A stretch of DNA of 64,000 nucleotides from Lethocerus indicus (lineage: Eukaryota; Arthropoda; Insecta; Hemiptera; Belostomatidae), in NCBI GenBank assembly GCA_019843655.1, contig JACDQD010000004.1:24625872-24689871 (forward strand). The letters are read 5' to 3'. The notes beneath the pieces were generated by a model that saw only the letters and a program-made list of their open reading frames with translations, was not told the DNA's origin and did not search any database. The translations under genes and the position numbers were made by a program. Shown here piece after piece: positions 34,443 through 46,300 of the stretch (its first letter is position 1; every line of letters starts with the position of its first letter).

Positions 34443-37290
34443 CAATAAAATATTCATATTTGTACAAAGAAATAATAATGACCGGATGTAGTACTAGACA
34501 TGTTAACCTATCGTAGACTATACATAGGACATAGGTTCTTAGAATAGAAACAATTTCAATTCTTGCGGACCTCATTATACTTCCCACCGCATAGCTACAG
34601 CAGATGTACTCAAAACTGTATCATCCGATATATGCTACAAAATCAAGTCGTAGGATTGCACTAAATTCATAGAACGTGCTGAGATGCTCTCCTATTTTCT
34701 TCACAATACTGTTTCAGTACATGTAAAATATATCTTTTGGGCCATTTGTTGGCGATGGGACATATTGTAAACACTATAAAGTAACACATTCCGTACACTA
34801 ATACTAGGAGTGAAAGAACGGATAAAAATGTGGGAAATAAAAGTGAGTGGGAGTTAAGAGGGAGGTCGTAAAGGGTACGCGCAAAGGAACACAAAAATAA
34901 TGCAAAGCCCTATGTGAAGGGCACATACCCCACATGAGAGAGCCATGCTACGCTATCTCACTTCGCTTACACCCGGACAACGCTGTCTGGACATTGGTGG
35001 ACGCGATCATTCTGCAGAACTGCCCTCTATTACGCTAAAGCGATTTCTGAGAGATTATGAATAATGAAAATTCGAAATTATAAACATCAAATTCAAATAT
35101 TCGAACCACCCCTGTAAGGTTAAAAGAATTCTTAAACAATTTCTTTGCTATCATTAGTAAGTATCACTTGAAGTATTACCGCAGATTGAAGCGTATTAAT
35201 TGTAGAAGAGATTCTCATTCCGCGAATCATATATATCAAAAAAAGAAATATTTTTTATAAAGTGTTTGTTACATAAAAAAGAGAACAAAAATTACGCGAC
35301 TGCAAAGGTATCTGCAGCTGACGAAATCCCCACAGTAACAACACAATGTCTCCTACTAAACCGATTCGCCAATCAAGTGAAACTTTTTAATCGGCTTTAA
35401 TGTCGAAGTTCTGATTCGTTTTAAGCTGGCGCTCTGATTTTCAAACAATAGGGGATAAAACGCGCGTAACACCAATTCGTTCCGCATTTTCACAGATTTA
35501 CAGTATCAGAGTATCAAGGATATATCACGAAGCTGCACAATCATTTATACTTGATACTACGACCCCGTGTGTCGGAGGATTGTTTTAATTAATTTCAGTA
35601 ATTAATTATTCTGAAATGGACAATGTTACCTGAATTTCTTTGAGTTTTCTAGGTTAAATACCTATATGGTAATAATCTTTCATGTGTGATAAACCATGGA
35701 TGTACTAATTACACAAACTAAATTGGTACGTACAAAGGGCAATTCATTAAAAAGAGAAAATATTTTTGTGGAAACAATTAAAATATTTCAATGTACTCTT
35801 CTGTGATATTTAGTTTAGCATGAGTATCACGCAGTTAGGGCAGATATGTGATCTTTTGTGAGAAGGTATCGTTGGTAGATTCGCAAGACTTGCTATCAAT
35901 GTTTTGATTATTAAAAATGAAATCTTTCTTCATGTCGATCTCACGCAGAGCGTTTCGAATAAGCCAGGGGATGATGCCGAGAGGAAACTAAGGGAATAGT
36001 GTAACACTGGCAGGGTTTAGATGCATAAAGCATACCTGAAGCAGGCTAAGCTCACCACAGGTGCCTTATCCCTTCTAATAGCTCCCGGATCTCGGCGGGT
36101 AATACCACCCCCCTCCTTAATTACCGGAAGCTCGGCCAGACCCACTCAACACACTGTACCCTTACGCTGGAGCCGACTACGTATAAAATGTTCTACTCGC
36201 GAAATTCAGACACTCCATGTACAGGAATATACAACACTGGGGACACCGATATATACAGCAATCACTCGAGGCGTCGGCTAATTGGGGCAAATTGTTACCT
36301 TAATAAAGTAATTTTCCGTTATTCCTAAAATTCGGGGATAACAGGAAAACATAACCGTTCGAAAATAAATATTGACAGGCATCTGAGGCCCATCAACATT
36401 CATTTTCGACATCCTAATTAAGTAGGCTCATACACAGTGATTGAATTGCATTGTCTTTGTCCGATTTTATCCCTACACAGCAAAAATACTGATTTTACGG
36501 TGAACCGAAAAGCTTCATATAATTCAGAACACTAAAATTGTAGCAGTTCAGTGGTTTAAATGAGTAATGGGTTGCCGTGCAACACTCATACATAAAGTTG
36601 ATAGCGGTGTTACGACTGAAATGGGTGTTATTGAATAAACGTTTTAACTTTTCTAGGTAAGTGGCGCAGTAAAGAAATAGGCCTTCCGTTTCCAAAGCCC
36701 CGAAAATCGATCTCTGATTGGAAAGCGATTATTGGTTACTGCGAATAGATGATGACGGCGCCTGGTGCATAAATGGAATCGTGAGGAGGATAAGCTTATT
36801 AGGCCAGTTCTGGGAACGCCGGCCTGATCGGCTCAATCGTGTTCTAGTTGACCGCCTCGTTATCCGCCCCTGGGAGCAAACCGACTTCGCAATTGAACCG
36901 TCATATATTATAATTATTCCGGCAGCCGCATAAGCTCAACCGCAAAAGACGCCCTTGACTGATGCTACATATTGCGCAATCTACTATTTCCGATAAATCT
37001 TTAGATTCCTCGAACAGTGTTCCATTTTCTGGCCATAACACCTGAGTTGGACGACCGCTTCACCCACTATATAGTAGATTTGAAACTGTTATTAAGGCTC
37101 AGATCCCAGTTTTTGTTTTATTTACTTACACAGATATAAGTTCAAGAGGTTCGGGTTTTGCGTTCCCCCTAAGAAATTATCTGTTAAAAGGTATTCAGAT
37201 ATATTATTTACATCTAAAAAATTTTATCTTTCGAAGATTAAATCTTGGTAGTTATAATGATAAAATAGATTTATAATATAGGCATTATAT
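34438..37290. other. Non-coding DNA
   Basis: No gene recognised. GC-richer patches lie at about 36040-36290 and 36740-36950, with open frames of 86 and 71 codons that carry no domain signature. Otherwise AT-rich. Confidence 0.45.
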
Positions 37291-37350
37291 CTTCTCTCCC
37301 TCTCCCTCTCACGCCCCCTTCCTCTCAACACTCTCTCCCTCTCAACCTTC
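37291..37350. repeat. CT-rich low-complexity tract
   Basis: Nearly pure pyrimidine on the plus strand: repeated CTCTCCC and CCTCTC units interrupted by a few A and G. Confidence 0.85.
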
Positions 37351-39050
37351 CACTGCCACCCCCCGCCCGTCTCATCCTTGGATTTTCAGAGCTGAGCTAG
37401 CATAAATACTGGCGGATCAATTTAGCTATAGGAGAGAACCCTTTCCAAGAGAGGCTTTCCACAACTGCTCTCGGGTTCCGCCGCTCGAATGGAGAAGCAG
37501 CCGGAGGTTAGGAGAGAGGCCGGAGAAGAAGATGGGTTATGGAACGCCGTTAAGAGCGAGAGGGACCGAGATACGAGCAAGCGTGAAAGCGAAAAAAGGT
37601 ACTTGGTGCGGGCTACGTGGACATGAGTGCCTGACCCACTTTCGAGGGTCATGACCCTTGGATAGCACTCGGCTTATCCTCGAATTCCATAGAAGCAGTT
37701 ATTTAATTCATATAATCATCTAACCCTTAAACAACACTGAGTAATAGGCGTTAGCATACCTCTAAATAGACTGAATATTCTTATGCCAATATAATTAAAT
37801 ACTCGAATCAATTTCTGCAGGCAATTATTTCAAGTCCTAGTTGTAATATATTTTGGACATTCGAGTCACGTTTCAATCCCAGAGACCGGGGAAACTATGT
37901 TATAGAAGAATGAAAGAGACATGTGCCAAAACCAGAGCTGAACGCAAAGTTAGATGCAACGCGGCGGCTGAAAAACTTGCCAGCGGGCACAGGAATTCAA
38001 TCCTCCCCCCCCCCACCACACACACGTGCACACGCAAGTGCACACACACGCACAATAAATAATGAGACAAGCGTGCGGGTTAAGTGCTTCCGATTTGCTC
38101 ACCGGATATCCCATTAGTAGAGTTCGGCGGGTTGGAGGTTCAGTTCGGTTTCGGTAACAACCCCACGCTCCACCGTTATCCCTTTTCGTAACAAAATCCT
38201 TCCTCTGGCACCGGGACAGTAACATAACAACATTCCCCGCCCCCCAAGGCTCTCTGTTTAGGCAACTTTTATTAAGCGGTATGGAAGTGGAAAAAAGTTT
38301 TCCTGTCGATTTTTTCCCGCTATTAAAACTGTTGACTATAATGAAAGCCCTCTCCTGGCTTTGTGGCTTGCTCTACCGCTTAGTATTAATAAATCGCGGG
38401 CGTATGTTTTCGTCTGTAAAATATTAAAATACACGTAAATAAGTAACGGAATAATATTTTCATTTCTTTGTTTCATTAAATATAATAATCGTACCTGTAT
38501 GTAGTAGTTTAGGGTAAGGAAAGGAAGGGAATAGCAATATAAATTAGAATTGCGGTATAACTCGGAAATATACGCTGTTTACAGACTATTAACGCCGTTT
38601 AGTCGAAGGAAGTCCCCTACTCCCCTCATGTACGAAGTTATGGGGTAAGTTAAGCCAATGGCGCCAATTCCGATTTTACCGGAAGCCAGTCGGTGACAAT
38701 TCAAGTTCTGGTCGCGGAAACCATCACTCATCTAACCTAACTTGTTATGTTAACCTGATATGCAATCTAGTCTCCACTGCTGTATTGATTAATCTTAAGC
38801 AATACCACATTCAGTTTCCATGAATTGTAACATATGGATCAATCCAGTTGGAGATCGACTTCATCCGTTGCCGGGCAGGGAGGTGGATTAGGAGTGGGAC
38901 TCGAAATTCCACTACTCAAGCACTCCCTGAAAAATGCATATAGAATTTTATGATCCCCAACGCTTGTCCTCGAGTGATATTTACGACGCTGGGGAAACTG
39001 TCACCCCGAGGAACGTCTGTCATCTGTCCAACATTGATACTTTATTTGTC
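37351..39050. other. Non-coding DNA, with a C-run and CA-rich tract
   Basis: GC-richer, purine-skewed DNA at about 37430-37660, then AT-rich DNA. At 38005-38054 a run of C followed by CA-rich sequence forms a small low-complexity tract. No gene is recognised. Confidence 0.5.
37632..37658. promoter_or_regulatory. Possible nuclear-receptor-type palindrome
   Basis: A perfect 14-bp palindrome AGGGTCATGACCCT (37645-37658) is two GGGTCA half-sites facing each other with no spacer. A further TGACCC half-site lies at 37632-37637. Ecdysone-receptor-type elements use inverted GGTCA-like half-sites, usually with a 1-bp spacer, so the match is imperfect and may be chance. Confidence 0.2.
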
Positions 39051-39056
39051 CATACA

Positions 39057-39200
39057 TATAAAAGGCTCCAGATCCTTACTGTTTCGTCATATTTTATTGC
39101 GACGTAATATAAAGGTATGAAGTTTGCGGATAAAATTTCGTCCGAGACCGAAAAGCAAAATAATGTATGGAAAAAGCGCTGGTTTTTGTCTTCTGCTTAA
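39057..39200 (+). promoter_or_regulatory. Candidate TATA box, initiator and 27-codon small ORF (weak)
   Basis: TATAAAAG at 39057-39064 is followed 32 bp later by an initiator-like TCAT (A at 39089). Downstream, ATG at 39117 opens a 27-codon frame ending at TAA 39198-39200, which includes the residues NNVWKKRWFLSS. The TATA-initiator spacing is right for an animal core promoter. The W-K-K-R-W-F string resembles the start of PH domains, but the frame stops at once. Each element is short enough to arise by chance. Confidence 0.15.
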
Positions 39201-42200
39201 GGATGGTAAAGGGAACTACCGGTACTTCTTATCTCCTATAATTTTGTAATTGACCGAATGACATTCTGAAAATAATAATTAGTGGTCATTCAATAAACTC
39301 AATTAGTTTAAAACTGCCTGTTATAATTTTTAACTGCTCAATTTTCGAATTGATTAGTTCAATTATCACGTATTTGTGGCTATTCTACAATAACGAATTA
39401 TGAATGACTTGAATAAAAGTAGAAGGCGAGAAATTAAAAGCGGCCTAGCACCGGGCTCGACAAACGAGGAGTCGACAAATCACGCCACATAAAACTCCTT
39501 CAAAGAAATCTGCATTGAATTCTGGCAAGTATTCAGAGCGAAAACGCAAAATATCCACCGCTTTAAAGAATGGCCAAATTAAAACAAAGACCCGATACAT
39601 TTTAATTACGGGAATCAATTCAGAACATCGTTAAAAAGGGGAATACCGGCAACAAAATGGACCGTTTTAACATAAAGTCGGCGTTACGTATTTCAATGAG
39701 GGGCCCAGGGTTGTACACAAATATATGCTAATACGGAGACTAATAAACAATATAGGACTTCCTGAAATGTGCAAAATACTACTGGAGAAGTCCGTAAATC
39801 TAGGGAAGTGGGGCCTATCTCGATTACGTTTTAATCATTCGGCCGGTCATCGAGTAGGGAAGAAGGAAAAAAGAAAATAAAACAATCCGAACGTTAGGAG
39901 CGAGAGTAGGAAAATATTTGGGGGGCTGGCGTGACGGCCGACAATCAAGTGCAGTCCTACCGTCCTTTTTTTGCCCAACCCAGGAACTGCCTCAATACGG
40001 GCCATTTCCCCACAAAACTCGCTGAATTAATAACCCCCGTAAAGCTTCGTTTCATAAAGCACAATTGAAAAGTGGTCATCATTTTTCGTAGTTCCACTTT
40101 CCCGGTTCGTTTCGGGAGCCCAATTACGGTTTTTTTTATTATTGAAATTAGCAGTCAAATGGCCGGTTCCTCGACGGGTTCTCACCATTAGTGCTGTGCC
40201 ACCGGCGACGCCCAATTCCACATTTCATGGCATCCTTATCATTAAAAATACTCTCATGAATGTGCATCTGGCGGCATAACAGGAACCGGTAAAAGAACAA
40301 AGAAAACTCAGAGCTCAAATGTTCAGCCGAAGCCCGAAGCGAATATTAAGAGTGACATTTTCACCGATGCTTACCAGGGGAGAGAATTACCTAAAAAATA
40401 AATAAACACGGTGTTTTCGGGAAATTTTATTGGGGTTTTATCCCTCATCGTACTCCAGATGTTATTTTCTCACGTTTTCCAGTTTATCAAATTTAACATA
40501 ATCGCAGGAACACGCTGAGGTCCCTAAGCATGAAAATAATTCATATTATTACAAACCGCAGTTAGTTTAGATAAATGTAATACTATATTTATAATTATAT
40601 ATTATACATATAATGTTATATATGTGTATATTAATATATATTATTAATATACAGCATCATTATTCTACCAACACGCAAAGATATCTTTAATACGCCAACT
40701 TACTGCTTGTTTGAAATCGGAATGCAGACGATTTACCTGAGTATTTCAGGTATACTTATTTCAAAGGGAACTAAAACCAAAAAAAATGAAGTCGATATGT
40801 AATTTTGCCTGTACGATAGGGCGGGTAGTGGAAAAAACGTATTATGTTCATAAATCAGGCAATCAAGTTAGCAGATTGTGTTTAACCACGGAAATCGACT
40901 AATCGAATAGAACTGCAATCACTCAATTGCTTCAGACAATTGGGAGTTCAACCTCGCGATTCAATGCTCTCGAAACACGCTAATACTAATGGGAGTATTT
41001 AATCCCAAACGGTCGGCGATTTACAAAAGCAGAGTGAACCAGTTTATCGCAATAAATCATTTCGGTTCAAATAATATAGGAAATATACAGAGCGATCCTG
41101 AAATTCGTGGTTTTTCTCTAGCCATATTTATGACTTTATGATTTTCATATACTTATTTATAGTTCTCAATGGATAATCTGCTCTTGGACTTTTATAAAGT
41201 ATAAACCAACTTCGTTTATTGCTGCGGCGGGTTTTATGTTTTTACTCTAATTTCAAATATTCTTAAAATAGTGAAAAAAGTATAGTTGACTAAGTCTTTT
41301 ATTTGCGTAACAGCATTAGCCCTTGTCGATTTAATTCACATATCATGACAGGTGACAAATTAATGGCCATAACGAAGGAATTAATATTCATATATTCATG
41401 TCCAATTTTATTGTCCCTAAACCTCGCAGATTCACAATTGTAATTAAATCGCTATTGAAGTTTGCCTTCAAGGGAGTGTTGGCATTTATTTTAATAAATA
41501 AATATTTTAAAAATATGACACATTTCACTATAAATCTCTGAAAATTATTATATGATAATTCCTAGCCCATATAACGTTTTAAATTGATGTTTTGTAACAT
41601 CTGTGCAAAAAATAGTGGGTGGCTAAAAACATCCGAAATGACTCTGCGGCCCAGTTCCACCGAAAATCGATAGAGCCCCTAACGTTTAGGAATTGAAGTA
41701 TGTTTTTGAAGCCCACTCTGATGTGTGGCTTCACAGTCGCTGAAGAGTTATGCCTGGAACGGTACATAAACGCGCCCACTTCATCAGAGATCAAATCCGC
41801 TGAGCGAATCCCGAAAACCATAATTCTAAATCCCCATCTCAAAATTTTCCCTGTAGTTAGAAACCAAAGCTTGTTTAAGATTATGATGAAATAGTATAAT
41901 AATAAAAAGGATGCTATTAAAAAGAGCTATTAAATGCATGAAAATGTTACTGCTTGTATTCAAATAATGAAAGGTATGTTTTAATAGAAAATTCTGAAGG
42001 ATATCTTCCAGGAATAAAGAAGTATGTTCTAACTATGTTAAAACTCTAAGTAAGCGATATTGTATCTTTTATAAAATAATATAGAAAATGATGATATTGG
42101 TATAAGGCAAATATTAATTTAGACTGCAAGTACCTTTTTATTAAATCTGTGAACTAAAAAAATTAATCATAACCCAGATATAGATGGACGAAGGGTATAA

Positions 42201-43169
42201 CTAGTTTCTCGAAGACCCAGTTTTCACACTCAGATACAGAGACAACTTAGCTTATAGAAACATTAATAATAATTTTCCAAAAACTTGCGATCGCTCCGAT
42301 ATCAATTTTCGAAGTACTTTTAGTTCTTCAGCAAACTCCTAAGCCAGACTTATTGAAAACTTCTGGCTAACAGCGATACAGATATCACGGGATCAATATC
42401 TGTCATGACATATAAAATATGTTCAAATTTCGGGGAAACATTTATGTGAATTTCGATTGACGGTTTAGAATCTATTTTAAATATTTTAACAGGTCAAAAT
42501 AAGAATCACTGCGAGACGATTCGCTTCAAACTTAATGTCAGACTTCAATATATCATATTGTATAAGGATGAAGTATAGGTTTATATAATAGGAGAGAAAC
42601 TGATACATCATTGAGGTAAATTCATCATCCATGGCTCTCATACAGTGTATATTATCGTTCACTCCGTATATTTTACGAGCACTCACTATTTAGAATACAA
42701 CCTTAGTTTGTTCTGAACTATCTATTCGTCATCAACTATTTACAATTATTGCAAAATATACGGTGTTCCATTAATTAAAAAAAAATGGTGAAAATGAACT
42801 AATTTGGTGCCAAGAGAGGATATGGCCCTAAAAAGAAGTAGCATTCCACCAGAATCGGGTTTCTTGTTATGAGTTCAGTCCTATAAAACGAAAACAACGG
42901 CTTGTTCCGACACGCGAAGTTAGACAGATCCTGTAGCACGTCTTCATGAAACTATGAAAACCTCAGAATATTCTCCCTCAGAATTGTTTACGGTTATCGT
43001 ACGGTATAGTGTTCTCAGAGACACAGTACAATAATACGTACTTCAATTTTCACCGAATCCATGTTTGCGATAGTAGAGTATTTAAACTGGAATAACGCCG
43101 TGTTGGTATCGTAAAGCATGTTTACGACTCCGGTAATTAATTATCAATATTCCTTTCTGTTTACAAATA
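39201..43169. other. AT-rich non-coding DNA
   Basis: No gene recognised. Particularly AT-rich at 40560-40660 and 41490-41560. Islets of moderate GC lie at about 39830-40010. The motif CTTCATCAGAGAT at 41779-41791 also occurs at 20917-20929, but the surroundings do not match. Confidence 0.45.
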
Positions 43170-43375
43170 ATAACTTTCCGCGAACTCCCTACCTACAATT
43201 AAGTACCGGCCCTACAGAGCTCAAAGTACCAACAGTCGAAGAAGTTAAAAAATCCTGTTTCCTAAAGTGGTATTCCCGTCTCCCTTCCTTAATTTACTCG
43301 CTTAATTTACCCATCCATTACCACACCCCAGAGACCTCCTCGGTCCAGACACGTCGGGAAGTGCGATCTGGTGGC
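43170..43375 (+). mobile_element. Jockey-like LINE fragment (C-terminal tail, diverged)
   Basis: The plus-strand frame reads TELKVPTVEEVKKS, then CFLKWYSRL, and later PIHYHTPETSS. This parallels LNIPTVDKVAKS, RFQKFHSRL and the HPLSPP to PRDLL stretch of the fragment at 30302-30559. The nucleotides also agree at the CCCATCCATTA and AGAGACCTCCTC positions. Only the last part of the polymerase tail is present. It is an old, 5'-truncated or internally deleted insertion. Confidence 0.65.
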
Positions 43376-46300
43376 TTCTTTAGAGGGAGAAGCAAGAGGC
43401 ACAAGAACATTCCGCAATCGTGCCAATAACCATAAAGGTTGATTGTAGAAGAGATGAAAAAGGAAAAACGGGACGGACGGAGGCCAAAACATGTTATCGG
43501 ATTACTAATAGTGGAATCGCGACTGTACAGTAAATGTTTCGGCTGGTCCGACAAATAAAGGGCCGTAGATTAGGGCGGCGGACAGAAGTAAATAGACAAG
43601 GTTACAAGGTAGCTAAAGTGCGGGGAGAGGGGACGGGTTTATGTGCGGATGCCGGGGCAGTGCGATTTGCCAGGGGGGCTTGTAGAGTGGGGCCCGCACA
43701 TAAAACTCCGCCACAGTCCCGCCGACTGTTGGACACTATCCAGGCCGGCGGGACAACTTCACCACTACAGCCACAACCAATCATTCCTCTCTTACCGGAT
43801 AATATGACCGGGATGACGACCGCGGTCGGGGATAACTTTTTTCATATGCCCGACTTCGTAATCACAATGTAGTACACGCTCGCCAAGTTGCGCCCCGCTA
43901 ACGTTAAACAAAGCGGAATAGTCCTTTCGGCTTGAAATTTAAAACAAATTCGTGTACCGAACAAGTCGAGTCAGTATATGATAGTGGAAATGAACGCACC
44001 TTCTGTGCACGTCTGTGTTCATGATTTGATAAAATATTATCCTTAAGTTTTGTTAAATTTAATCGGCGCATCCATTACCCTCATAATTAATCAAATCTGT
44101 CCATGTATTTCCCTCGCCTCCTGAATTCCTTTCCGTTTAAATTTTTTCATCTCGCCTTACCGTACAAGACCGAGATGACGACCCGAATGTCGATGATAAG
44201 CTATTTATAACCCTCCCCTTAGTTTTAACTATGTAGCGGTGGTAATCACTCATAGAGATAGATTGTATGCAAGACCGTTTAGCTTACAGTTCTTCGTAAC
44301 TTTTAAAAAAGATTTATGATGTCCTTAATAATGTTGGCCATAATTTCGGGCGAAATTTCCCAGGCGAAATTATGTAATTTACCACTGCGCTATCTACAAT
44401 ATTGTCCAATTAATAAACCTTTGTTCCCTTATTCAGAAAACACACGATCATAAACCTGAGATACATCATAATAAATGTGACTCTTATGGATAATTTAGTA
44501 ATTTTGGTTCTGATACATTCTGATCATTTCTTGCTCATCTTGCATAAATGCTTGGTAAAGACTAATATAGAGAAATTAGTTTGCAGCACGCATATACTAT
44601 ACCAGTTCCTATTAAAGTCATATCTGTGGTAAAATTAACTCGTATCTTATCAATGGGGATGACAGTTACAGTTTCTAAATGAACACCAATATATTTTAGG
44701 ATCGCATAGTAGATATAACATTTTAATCTTTAGCTCATCAACGAATACCTGACAAACAGCCTGGAAATAACAAACCCGCTTCGTGGTCTAATGAACCATG
44801 ACGAATGAGATAAACACGAAAGGGGTCCGGTATTATTATACCACCCATGTGTATTATTACACATTCCATTTTATAAAATAGCTTCGAAGGTGGTTTTTTT
44901 ATTACACCATGAAAAATAATTTCACATATAGAAAAACTTGTGTTCAAGCTAAAATCATTAGCTTTCCACTAAGTCATCACTGTATGACGATTGCCGGTTT
45001 CATCATTGATCCCACCTGTCTATCAGTATATGTTTTTTGACTTTTTTGACTGACAGGACTTTTAATGTATTTCAAACGGCTTCAGACATAATACGCTCAA
45101 GTTTATATCACGTCAGCAGTAATTATCGCTTGTGTCTATAATTCTTGGTATTTTCTTGTCACTGGCACTTCGCCTGATATCCTCTAGCGCGATGGAGATA
45201 CGGGCAAAGTTTCGAGAGTTTTAGCGGGCGAAATTCTAATAGTCTCAAACACAAAAGCTGTTCAGCTAAAGTGAGAGTATAAGGGCCAGTACACCGGAGG
45301 ATAGCTTACGGAGAACCCGTCAGGAAACAACGGGACACAATAGTAACAGTTCAAAATGCATAGAATGAATGGATATTCCATTAATACATTGCCATTTTAA
45401 AAAGAAAAGTAAAACCATCAGGTAACAAAAAACATAAATAATTTTTTCACGTTCTCAGTTTTATAAGTCAAACGCCTTAAAAGTTGTACTTCAAAGAATT
45501 TTGTTTTTCATCCTGCCTTCAATTAGAACCGAAAATCTCAAATATGGTACAAGAATATTTGAAGACAACACAATAAAATCGGACAATAGGTAGAAATATC
45601 GTATTTTTCAATACAAAATCAACAACGTGACACAACATTGGGTCCAAAACAATTGAGTTAAGTGCGTCTCGGGCTCTTTTTTCTCTTTATCCCATCTTTT
45701 TTGTTGCGACGACTTTATGATTCCGCGCTTGCGGACCCGCTTCAGAGAATTGGGGAATGTCGCTTCTGTCTGCGCGACAATATTTCTGTAGCCCCACAGC
45801 CCAAATTAACTTAAATTAATCATACCGATATACCGCGGTATTCCCCCCATTCTCGTGGGACGTTCGGCCAAAACCAAATAAACGTCCCGGCTAAAACGAA
45901 GGAACGAAGGACATTTGCCTAATTAAGTTAGATTTATACAGATCGTCCCTCGCTACCTTTAATAAACTAAATTAACAATACCTTACTTACTTCGATGAAA
46001 CGCCCCAGAGATTGAATTCTGCCGGGGCCATAATTCACAGGCTAAGGTAGGCAGTCTGCCCGAAGCCCGCGAACGTAAATGATTAGTGGCAATTTATATT
46101 AAAATAAGTTTTAATTCTGCCTAAAATCCTAGGAGAGATGAAACTCCTCCAGTTCCTCTCTATCCAAATACGATTGTACTATTGTATCTTTCTAATTTTC
46201 GAATATTCCAATCCTTCACAGTAAATACTGATGATTGAATCCCCAGCGTCGAAGCTTGATTATTACCATATGAAATATTTATTTTAAGCCTTAGAGTATA

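Noticed and set aside
34297..34587. 96-codon minus-strand frame with a Tyr-Ile repeat
   Set aside because: The repeat is the translated AT microsatellite; the rest has no gene-like feature.
41700..41800. Hammerhead-like cores (CTGAAGA on plus, CTGATGA on minus)
   Set aside because: No GAAA and no stem II pairing follow either core.
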